Below, in pieces: positions 7,933 to 16,011 of a stretch of DNA of 16,011 nt. The notes under the pieces were generated by a model. The model was given only the letters and a program-made list of their open reading frames with translations. It was not told the DNA's origin and did not search any database. Position 1 is the first letter of the stretch. Each line of letters starts with the position of its first letter. The translations under genes and the position numbers were made by a program. The DNA lies in the NCBI GenBank assembly GCA_902984215.1, contig CADWAF010000610.1, positions 1 through 16,011 of the forward strand, written 5' to 3'. The DNA is from Willaertia magna. Its lineage: Eukaryota > Heterolobosea > Eutetramitea > Acrasida > Naegleriidae.

Positions 7933-10900
7933 TTACTCATCCTTAAAGTTTTCTTCCTTTTCCTCTTCCTCTTTCTTATCATCTTGTTTCTCTAAATTCT
8001 TTGCAATTCCACATTTTTGTAATCTTTGAGCTTTTATAACTTCTTCTTTCTTCTTGTTATATTCAATCTTTTGTAATAAGTTCTTTCTACAATTAGCAAC
8101 ATATATTATTGGAAGCTTATCAAATATTTTATTTCTGCTTTCTGCTTCTATTGTTTCAAATTTGTAATAAATAGTAAACATTTCAAATTTTTAATTATAA
8201 TTTAAACTATTTTATAAATCTTCACATATATTAAATTGCTTGTTAAATAAACAACAAACGATAAATATACATCTTTTGTAATGCTTCTTCTTAAATAAAA
8301 GCTTTAAATCTGTATTACTAAGGCTTAAAACTCTTCTACTCTCAAATTTATGATAGAAATTAGAATATTCTCTTACTTTGTAATAATCCAATCGTTCAAG
8401 GTTTTTCTTTAATAATTTTTTACTTGAGAGTTCCCAATCTTTAATATTAGTTCACAATTTATTAAAATTATTAATTATTTCAATAAATTCCTTGTACTTG
8501 GTTTTTAATAAAGTACATTTTTTTTATAGAATATAGTTACATCTAATAAATTACTACTTCTTTCTAAAGTAAAAGTGTCATCTAAATTATTTAATTCTGG
8601 AAAAGACATTAAAGAATTGTCTTTTCCAACAGAAGTTAATAAAAGTAATTTTTCTGACATATTTATTTTTGAATTACCTTTTAAAGAGGAAGGTAATACT
8701 TGAGATAATATAGGAGCAATAAGAGATGGAAGTCTTTTTTTGAGAATGATGGAATACAAACTAAATTTTGTAACTCTTTATTTAAGAAAGAAATCTGTTA
8801 AAAAAAGAAAGTACCTGATTTTTAAACAACAAAATACATTTTCCTTCTTCTTCAACAGATAATACTTTACCCTTTCTAATAACATAATTACCAAACAATA
8901 AATCTCTTTTTCTTTCTTCAAAGTAATTAAAAAATATTTCTTTTGTTATTTCATTAAATTTTTGTCCCTTAATATTAATTGAAATTGAAACTTTATCATT
9001 TACTTCTATTTTTAAAGTGTTCAACATGTTTAATATTTTATTTGATTTAAAAAATTTAATTAAAATTAATATTCCAATAAACTTTTTCATTATAACAATC
9101 CAAATTGATAATTGTTCATTTTTTAAGGATTTAATATAATTATTTAAATCCAAAGTCTTAATATTACTAATACAACTTAGGTAACTTTCTTTCTTCTTGA
9201 TTCTAAAATAATTAAAAATGTAACAAATAACTTTAATCCAATTTACTACCTTTGGTTCAAATTTACTTTCTTTTTTATTTAATTTCAATCAAAAACTTAT
9301 AAAATAATTGTACATTATTGTACAATTCTTTAATGTCTTTGCTAAATACTTAAAATAAAAACATTGTTTCTACTTTTGTTACAACTTAATCTTTAAATGT
9401 ATTCAATTTAATTCTTGTTTTATTTTTTACATTTTCATTTGAAATAAATTCAGAAAAATCTTGAACTTCATTATCTTCTTCTTGACCATCTTTACTTTCT
9501 TTTTAGGTTTCATTTGCTTTTGATTTTTGTCTTTCTTCATTAGATTTAGTTGCAGCAGTTAATTATTTGGTAAGTATTAATTTCTTTCTTGCGAATGTCA
9601 ATGTTGTTTTAGTTTTTGTTGGTAAATAATTATTACTTTTAATCAACACTTTTGAAGTTTTATCTGAACTATCATTAGTTTCATCAATAACTATTAGTTT
9701 TTCATCTAATAAAACACTTGAAATAATTTGTTTTTCACTTATTATTTTCTTTCTTTTTTTTCTTGCAAATAAAGAATCTTCTTTTGAAAAGGAAGAAGAA
9801 TAATCAGTTTCTACTTGTTGTTTATTTTACTTTTTTTTTAACAACTTCTTAGCTAATCTTTAATAATTGATAAAGTTCATTATGGTTATACAGCTTTTTT
9901 TTATCAAAGACAGGAACTTTAATAATACTATATTTAGAATCATGACTATAGTTAACACTAAATCTAATGTTTGATTTTTTTTTCTTTAAATTTACCATTA
10001 ACATAAAAACTGGTAAATTACTGTATAAATTAATGCATAAAATATTTTTAATAAACTCTAAAAATTCACTTTTTTCCATATACTCTGTTTGAATTCTTTT
10101 CTTAAGATTAAAACCTCTTATAATGATATATGAGCCCAAAATATCAAGTAATACAAATTTAAAATCTTGAAATCCCTGAGTTTTGATATTTTCTTTCAAA
10201 GTGTTTACAAGATCTTCATATGTTTTAGATAAATCAGTAATAAATTTATTTCTAAATATTAAACAATTTAACAATCTAAAATAAAGATAGTTTCTTGTCT
10301 TTTCAACTAATGGTTTATTATTGTTGCTTCTGAAAAGCTTTATTTTAAATATAATTATAAATCTGTAAATATCCAAATTAAAGAACTTTATCTGTTTTCT
10401 TAGATTAATATCTTTAAGTACATTAATCATTAGCCTAATAGCTAAGTTGTCTAATAGATATTGATAATTTGTTGCAGTAATAAAGAAAGTATTAGGTGTT
10501 TCACTATCACAAACCACTCTAAAGTTTCTAATACAGAGTAGTTTGAAAAGTTCTTGAGTTTTTTAAGGAAAACTTTTAACAAATTTTGGTTGGAATCTAT
10601 AAAATTAATTAAATACGTCATACAGAAAATCAAAATTTTTCTATTCAAAAAATCCATTAATCATTCAATTAAAGTATCATCTCAAAATCTTATTTACATC
10701 ATTATAATAATTATGTAAATCCTTTAATTTTGAATATGTTACATTTTTTCTTAATAAATCTGTTGGTAATTGATATATTGGTTTTTTATAATAAAGTCTC
10801 TTTGGCTTTTCTACCTATTTTACAAATTTATTATTGTTCATTCTAAAATAAAAAACTTTTTTTTCATCTTTTAAAATCACATTCTGACCACAGTAAATAG

Positions 10901-11720
10901 TTAAATCATTTATGTTTATCTGTTGTTTCTGTGGTACTTCTTTTGATAATATATCTTTAAAATATTCACTGAAATTATTGTGACCAAAAGGACCAAGTTT
11001 GAATGTATAATCAATAGTTGTAATGTTACCATTAAGAATTAAATTATTTTGTGTATTAATATCAAGATATGGTACTTCATAAAATTTAAAACTTTTTTTA
11101 ACTCTTTTAACCAATTGATTAATATTTGAAGAACCATTATTGTAATTAGAACTGTTGTTAAAAGAAACATCAATTCTTGAGCATGATAGATATTTTGTTT
11201 TTTTAATGTGATTATAAAGAAGTAATGTATTTTTCCAATGTTGCTTTCTAGACATTAGCATTCTATTAGTATAACTAAAGCTGCTTCTATTAGAATTAGA
11301 TGAAGTATCAATTGTTTGATTAATAGATAATGTTGTTTGATTGGCTATAAAACGGTTATTAGAAGCACTTGTTAATAATCTATTATTCAAAGAATTAACA
11401 AAACTATTATAAACACTTGAATTATTAGAATTACTTGTTTAATTATTTTTATGGTTATTGTTAGAAGCACTATATGTTGTTTAATTGTTTTTTGTTGTTT
11501 CGGTACTAGTAGATAGTATTTTAGTACTAGTAGTTGATGTTTCGGTATTAGTAAATGATGTTCTTTGATTTCTATGGATATTGTTGAAATCAAATGTTTG
11601 ACTATTTCTATTATTACTAACAGATGTTTCATTAACATTAAATCTAAAACCGTTATTGGAAGTATTTGTAGATGATGATTTGTTATTAAAAGAATTAACA
11701 GATGTATTGTTATTATTCAT
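7933..11720 (-). CDS. Very long protein of unknown function, divergent from transposase
   Basis: ATG 11720 begins an Asn/Ser/Thr-rich N-terminus (about 160 residues). The same frame runs to TAA 9849-9851 through TAA 11481 and 11439, TAG 10815, TGA 10677 and 10665, TAG 10641, and TAA 10605 and 10563. Sequence on both sides of each is equally protein-like (YYKKPIYQLPTDLLRKN after the TAG at 10815). It continues beyond, after a one-base slip in the run at 9831-9839, as a Lys/Glu-rich linker, then about 430 residues of mixed globular sequence with further slips near 9390, 8805, 8740 and 8518-8525. It finishes in an acidic tail (KEEEEKEENFKDE) at TAA 7933-7935. Total is about 1,260 codons. No family is recognised. 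It might be two genes, with 9849 a real stop. Its head-to-head position with the transposase suggests a second transposon protein, which is inference only. Confidence 0.58.
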
Positions 11721-11911
11721 GTTGAGTTATTTTTTTAAATTAAAAATTATTAATTTTTTTTTTCGTGCTCAAATTTAAATAATTGATGAATGTTGTTTTA
11801 TTTAACACTTTATCTTTATATATAGGGTACTATATAGGGATTTTAACCTTACAAAAAAATTGAATAAAAAAATCCATTAAAAAAAAATTTATTTTTATTT
11901 GATTAAAAAAA
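11721..11911. promoter_or_regulatory. Divergent promoter region
   Basis: 191 bp between the two ATGs. It contains a directly repeated TATATAGGG (11819-11827 and 11831-11839, 12-bp spacing), the only G-run in an otherwise A/T-only stretch. TATA-like words in a shared promoter are plausible; function is inferred. Confidence 0.45.
11819..11839. repeat. TATATAGGG direct repeat
   Basis: Two exact 9-bp copies 12 bp apart in the middle of the divergent intergenic region, roughly 75-95 bp from each start codon. Possible TATA or regulator-binding element. Confidence 0.6.
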
Positions 11912-14200
11912 ATGTCTAATGAAAGAAAAATGTTTAAGGATTTATTGAACTTAATAGAATATAAGTGAAACAACAATCCTTAGTAAGGTTTTCCTACTGA
12001 GGACACAATTGAATAAACAAAAGAAGAAAATGAATACATTGGTAGTTTTAAACAACAAAAGCTCTTCTGATTCCGAAGAAGATAGTTTATTAAATTATTA
12101 TAATGATATTAATGATCAAAATTCTGATTTATTTTTGGTTTTATCTCATTCTAGTATAAGTTTTATAGATAAAAATATATCTATTAATGTTGAAAATATT
12201 ATTAAATGAATAGCAATATACATTTTAGAGTCTAGAAGCTCTAAAATAAATATTAAACAACTCTTTGAATTATTTAAAAATTTAATTTTAAATAATTTCG
12301 CAACACAAACAGTTAATGGTAGAGATATATCAGATTTAGTATATTTATTGAATTTTGAAATATTTTCACAATTTTACAAAATACAAAAACAACAAAGAAT
12401 ATTTTATTGTAAAGAATATAAACATTATTCTTTTGAAAATCAAAATATTTCTAGTAATGCAATATGCAATTGTAACAAAAGATTTGATAATTATTTTTAT
12501 TATTGGCCATTGATATTTCAATTTGAAATCAAATTTAATTTTTATAAGGATTTTATTAGAGATATTAATTATTATAAAGATTTTTATAAAAACAGCGATA
12601 GTTTAAAGATAAATGATATTTATGATAGTTATAATTATTTTACTTATATTTATAATTTTACAAAGTTCAATAATTATATATATTCTTTTACAATAAATGT
12701 TGATAGAATTTCACTGTTCAAAAAGAATGTAATGAATTTTTATCCACTATTTATTATAATTAATGAATTTAGTCCTACTAAGAGGAAACGATTAGAAAAT
12801 TGTTTTTTATTTGTTGTATTTTCATGTATTCCAGAAAAAAACGAGATGGATATAGTTTATGAGGTATTAAGAAAAGATATTGATAATTTAGAGAAAAAAA
12901 TTTTTATTTAACAAGTAAAAACATGATAATACACATAAAATTGTTACTACATAAAATAGTATGTAACCTTTTAGTGAGATCAAAAGCTATTTATATGAAG
13001 TCAAAAGGATATTTATTTTGTCACTTATATAAAATGACAGAAGTTAAATATAAAGTTTTAAAACTACCTATTGATAATTCTAATAAGACTAAGAAAAAAA
13101 AGTCTGAAAAGACAGTTTATCCAATAACTGTTAAGAATGAAGTTGCTATAACAAATAAAAGAAGAACAGAAAAGGATTATAATGATATTTATGTAAAATA
13201 TTGTAAAGATGACATTTTTAATGATATATATGTTAAAAATATATTTCTATTGTACCATTAAACACAAAGAGATAAAAAGCTTTATCTTCATCAAATAAAT
13301 ACTTACAACATGATATATTATCTTTATAAAAGAATCTTCTATAAAATAATTAACTTATTAGATAATAAGATTTTAGAAGAATTTAATAATCTTTTATTGA
13401 AGCAACATTGACCATTCTTTTTAAAAAAACAACTACATAGTATTATAGAAATAGGAGGAAAACTAAAAGGTATTGAGAGTTATATAATAATGTACTATTA
13501 TTTTTATTTATTAGAACTTACTTCTATAGAAAATGAATTATATAATAATTTAATTACTTTTATTAAATTATTAGATTTACTTTATGAAAATGTTGATATT
13601 ATAAAAATTGATGAAACTGAAAATGATATTTATGTGTATTTAAAGAAATTATTTATTGATGACAAAGATTATAGCTTTAATTTATATGTGATATCTAAAT
13701 TAGCATTATCTACTTACTTATTTGGTTGTATATCTTTAAATACTACTTTTGTATTTGAAAGATTTAACAATTCTTTAACTAAGACCTTTATTTGTAATAA
13801 TAGTTTGGAATATTGTTATTTTTATTTTGATTTAGCTTGTTTTTATAAAAATAAGTTAGGAGTAAAATTTAACAAGAAAAAGTACATAGTTATAAATAAT
13901 TTCAAACTTAAATTAATGAAGGATATAATTATAAATATTAATGATGAAGAAAAATATTTAATTTTTAAAGAAGAGTCAACTTTTATTATTTATGTAAAAT
14001 ATAGAGACGACATGGAATTAAGATGGAGATATAAGAGGAATTTGGACGATATATAGAGAGATATTAGTGAAGAAGACTTTTTCTTTATAAAGAAGAAACA
14101 TTTAGATAATTATTATCCTGCATTTAAGTTAAGAATAAATAATAATTATAGATATTTAAGAAGTCACAAATATTTGTATATGTATTATTGAACTTGGTAA
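11912..14200 (+). CDS. tnp2 / EnSpm (CACTA)-like DDE transposase
   Basis: ATG 11912 starts MSNERKMFKDLLNLIEYK followed by TGA. The frame shifts by one base near 12050 and again at the A run 12893-12899, then runs to TAA 14198-14200, about 763 codons, a usual length for this family. Ordered landmarks match tnp2-type transposases: a Cys cluster (C at 12408, 12465, 12471); the first catalytic Asp in FTINVDRIS (12702-12704), where the family has VDG; YPLFIIINEFSPTKRKRLEN (family pattern WP..INELPP..R..N); the GYLFCHL cysteine motif near 13010 with VYP and RRT after it; and FVFERFNNSLTK near 13750 (family FxFExxNG). Internal codons TGA 11966, 12207, 13409, TAG 11981, TAA 11984, 12014, 13259 and TAG 14054 lie inside conserved-looking sequence. 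TGA 14189 could be the true end. The protein would cut and paste a transposon in the nucleus. The family call rests on motif order read by eye. Confidence 0.62.
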
Positions 14201-14204
14201 GTAA

Positions 14205-14238
14205 TTCTATATTTGAATCATAATATTCAAATATAGAA
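14205..14238 (+). terminator. Hairpin 5 bases after transposase stop
   Basis: TTCTATATTTGAAT (14205-14218) and ATTCAAATATAGAA (14225-14238) form a perfect 14-bp stem with a CATAAT loop. Its position directly downstream of the stop at 14198 suggests an mRNA 3'-end or transposon structural element. Eukaryotic genes do not normally use such terminators, so the type is a guess. Confidence 0.5.
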
Positions 14239-14328
14239 ATTGTGTTTTAAATAAATTTTTTTTTATTTTTACCATACTTTCTCTTCTTCTTGTTGACTGC
14301 TAAAATAAATAATAATTAAAAGAAACTC

Positions 14329-14381
14329 TAGTCCAGTAATAAAAGTTTGAACTATACTTATATAGTTCTAAGTTCAAATCC
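14329..14381 (+). ncRNA. tRNA-like A and B boxes, possible SINE or tRNA relic
   Basis: TAGTCCAGTAA (14329-14339) matches the pol III A box at 10 of 11 positions, and AGTTCAAATCC (14371-14381) matches the B box. Their spacing equals that of an intronless tRNA. However, acceptor and T stems do not pair, and the middle forms an 8-bp hairpin with a 4-base loop (14349-14368) rather than a normal anticodon arm. A tRNA-derived repeat or a decayed tRNA fits better than a functional one. Confidence 0.25.
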
Positions 14382-14432
14382 GGCCTACAAAAAAAACTTT
14401 AAAAAAAAACAAGAAAATTTAAAATTAAAATT

Positions 14433-14580
14433 AGTCCATCCACTTTTTGTAAACGTAGCTGTAAACTCGATTGTGCTGAGAGGTTGTGGGAAAGTGATTA
14501 TAGAGGTAACAGATTTGACTTTTATTTTTATTACAATATGTTTAACCAATCACATTATATGATATTTATGTGATTGTAGT
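14433..14580 (+). CDS. Short less AT-rich coding-like fragment
   Basis: The stretch 14430-14520 has clearly more G and C than its surroundings. In one frame it reads PSTFCKRSCKLDCAERLW followed by ESDYRGNRFDFYFYYN, which has three spaced cysteines. That frame is the one used by the recombinase gene starting at 14643, so it may be an N-terminal extension. Alternatively it is part of a structured RNA together with the A/B boxes just upstream. No family is recognised. Confidence 0.25.
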
Positions 14581-14642
14581 TTTTTTAATTTTTTTTTTAT
14601 AGCAAAAACCATTTTCTACCACTCAAAATTAACTGACAGGAA

Positions 14643-15500
14643 ATGTGTTTCAGTAATGAATAAGTTTTTTTTTCAGATGTTTGAATTTAGTATCAAAAAA
14701 ACTTATTTTTTAGCTTTTTAGATGTCTGAAAGTGCATTATTGAAAAATTTTTTAAATCTATCTATTTCTAAAAGAGTCATTTTTTAGCTACAACTCATTT
14801 TTACTGAAATAGTCAAACAGACTTTCAAATATTAAGAAAACTAGTGTTAAATACTATAAAAAACTTCTAAAAGGAAACTAAAAAGAGAAACTTTTCCTGT
14901 TTACTATTTGAAGTAATAGTTAAAGAATAGATTACTCAATGATTTTAATATACTGAAATAAGCTTTCTATTAGAGAATATTTATTGCAATTATTGCTATT
15001 AATCTTAGATGTTTATGTAGACCAAGAGAAATTTGTGAAATTTTATTAAATCAATTAGTTTTTAATAAACTTGAAAATAATTATTGTATAATAGAAAAAA
15101 ATAGACCAAAATAATGATGATACAGATGGTATCTTAATTGAATTAGTTAAAAATAATTTAGTATGTCTAGTTAAGATTATTAAAGAATATTTAAATTGTA
15201 TATAAACAAAAAACTAATGATCTATTATTTATAAAATATAATGACAATAAATATTTATCTACATTATTCATTTCAGAAGTAGTAAAGAAAGTAGCAAATT
15301 TTAGAGATAGTGATAGACATATATTTGGCCATTCTTTAAAAATTGAAGCAACTTTACAACTTATTGCAGTAGGGAAGTTAATAAAAATAGTAGAATATAC
15401 AAGTAGATAGATATTAGTTATTAAAAACAAATATATTAGAAAGTTTCAACTTATTAAAAAAGACCTTTCTAATAAAATAATACAAGACCAAACCTATTAA
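14643..15500 (+). CDS. Tyrosine recombinase (Crypton/DIRS-type integrase), probably inactive
   Basis: ATG 14643 to TAA 15498-15500 is about 286 codons, the size of a recombinase core. Order of landmarks: helical N-terminal part (TDFQILRKLVLNTIKNFQKE); first active-site box LRCLCRPREICEILLNQL with Arg at 15019-15021 and Glu at 15028-15030 (R-x-x-E); a strand with K-N-R-P; NNLVCLVKIIKEYL then DLLFIKYNDNKYLSTLF (family: NxxCPVxALxxYL...LF); DRHIFGHSLKIEATL (15318-15350), the HxxR box with Lys instead of Arg; and Tyr at 15432-15434 in KNKYI as the likely nucleophile. Three reading frames are used, with slips near 14990, 15109 and 15200. The Arg-to-Lys change and the slips suggest an inactive copy. 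Such enzymes integrate and excise circular DNA elements. The subtype is a guess. Confidence 0.55.
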
Positions 15501-15519
15501 TTTATAGCCAATTCTATTT
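15493..15519 (+). repeat. Terminal-peptide repeat, copy 1
   Basis: Similar to 15985-16011. It encodes TYQFIANSI when TAA 15498-15500 is read as Gln. The second copy has TAG at the same codon. Confidence 0.6.
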
Positions 15520-15539
15520 TTTTCTGTATTAAATATTGA

Positions 15540-15596
15540 AAGTTCATATAAATATGTAACTTTTTTGTTTACAAGAAGTAAGAATTGGTAAAAAAA
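15540..15596 (+). repeat. Conserved coding repeat, copy 2
   Basis: Counterpart of 5318-5374, reading KFIQICNFFVYKKQEL with TAA at 15549-15551 and a second TAA ten codons later, exactly as in copy 1. Mostly synonymous or conservative differences. Confidence 0.65.
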
Positions 15597-16011
15597 ATAA
15601 GAATATAAACAACTATTTTTGTAATTTTTATTACTTAATAGCTTTCTACTAAAAAAATACTCTCACAAGTATTACAATTTTCATAAAATTGACTAATGTT
15701 AATATTATTCACTCACTTAACTATGTTTCTATTGAAGTTAACTTATTAAGACCAATGCTTGATTCGATTTATATTTATTGTGAGATAATTAGCTTTTTTC
15801 AAAGCTAATTGTCATAAAAATTCAAATTCTCAACAACAAACGATTTTACTAACACTTTTATTAATTAAAACTTTTACAAAATTAATTACAATGATAAGTG
15901 TTACTGTGGGATTAGCTTTAAAGTTTTAGTGAAAAGTCCTCTAGATTAATTAACAAAATTCTTTATAATTAACAGATAATAAAACTTATTAGTTTACAGC
16001 CAATTCTACTT
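15597..16011 (+). CDS. Partial further recombinase-family copy
   Basis: One plus-strand frame joins the repeat at 15540-15596 to the end of the window, where it reads TYQFTANST (15984-16011), the counterpart of TYQFIANSI at the end of the previous gene. In between, sequences such as QQQTILLTLLLIKTFTKLI look protein-like, but catalytic boxes are not seen. The spacing (about 450 bp) is much shorter than a full gene. This is probably a truncated tandem copy or a repeated C-terminal extension, and it runs off the window. Confidence 0.3.
15985..16011 (+). repeat. Terminal-peptide repeat, copy 2
   Basis: Matches 15493-15519 at about 20 of 27 positions. TAG at 15990-15992 replaces the TAA of copy 1. 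Confidence 0.6.

Noticed and set aside
10451..10657. 68-codon minus-strand ORF
   Set aside because: Different frame from the long coding frame that crosses this region through reassigned stop codons.
11387..11638. 83-codon minus-strand ORF
   Set aside because: Out-of-frame shadow of the Asn/Ser-rich N-terminus; repetitive codons keep the alternative frame open.
7933..11720. RIP-like or neutral C-to-T decay in a standard-code genome creating TAA, TAG and TGA from CAA, CAG and TGG
   Set aside because: It would explain the same codon types, but conserved TAA codons in diverged copies and the TAA/TAG swap in a conserved peptide favour reassignment. Kept as the main alternative, to be tested on host genes.
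11481..11720. Poly-Asn protein as a sign of Dictyostelium or Plasmodium
   Set aside because: Asn runs are general in AT-rich genomes, and neither lineage reads stop codons as sense.
14322..14391. Functional tRNA gene
   Set aside because: A and B boxes fit, but acceptor and T stems do not pair and there is no 7-base anticodon loop.
15191..15430. 79-codon minus-strand ORF
   Set aside because: Antisense to the recombinase catalytic boxes on the plus strand.

Overview
The window is extremely AT-rich (visibly well over 75%) eukaryotic DNA. It reads as a string of short broken ORFs under the standard code, but most fragments fuse into long protein-like frames if TAA and TAG are read as an amino acid (glutamine fits best) and TGA as tryptophan. 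All three stop codons therefore look like sense codons here, with real st ops probably only near gene ends. Known lineages with such codes are some heterotrich and karyorelict ciliates (for example Condylostoma-type), the dinoflagellate relative Amoebophrya and Blastocrithidia. The organism cannot be named from this sequence. Short GT-AG introns also point to a protist nuclear genome.

Layout. 1-250: nothing recognised. 250-1000: two plus-strand coding fragments, the first cysteine-rich. 1245-4509 (minus): a multi-exon gene of unknown function whose introns nearly all carry one 18-bp palindrome, TTTAATATTAATATTAAA, just inside the 5' splice site. 4668-5168 (plus): a small hydrophobic protein ending in a cluster of TAA codons. 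5440-6512 (plus): a gene resembling tyrosine recombinases. 6951-7560 (plus): a protein with a weak ISXO2/Merlin-transposase-like segment. 7933-11720 (minus): a very long unknown protein (about 1,260 codons). 11912-14200 (plus): a tnp2/EnSpm (CACTA)-like transposase, divergent from the previous gene across a 191-bp promoter region. 14643-15500 (plus): a clearer tyrosine recombinase. 15540-16011: part of a further related copy.

The window is thus dominated by mobile-element genes: a tnp2-type transposase possibly paired with the large divergent protein in one element, and a family of tyrosine-recombinase elements sharing a conserved coding repeat (5318-5374 and 15540-15596) and a conserved terminal peptide (15493-15519 and 15985-16011).

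Coding frames are repeatedly displaced by one base, most often in runs of A or T. This could be assembly error in homopolymers or real decay of old elements, and the sequence alone does not decide. All function calls come from reading motifs by eye; no database search was possible.
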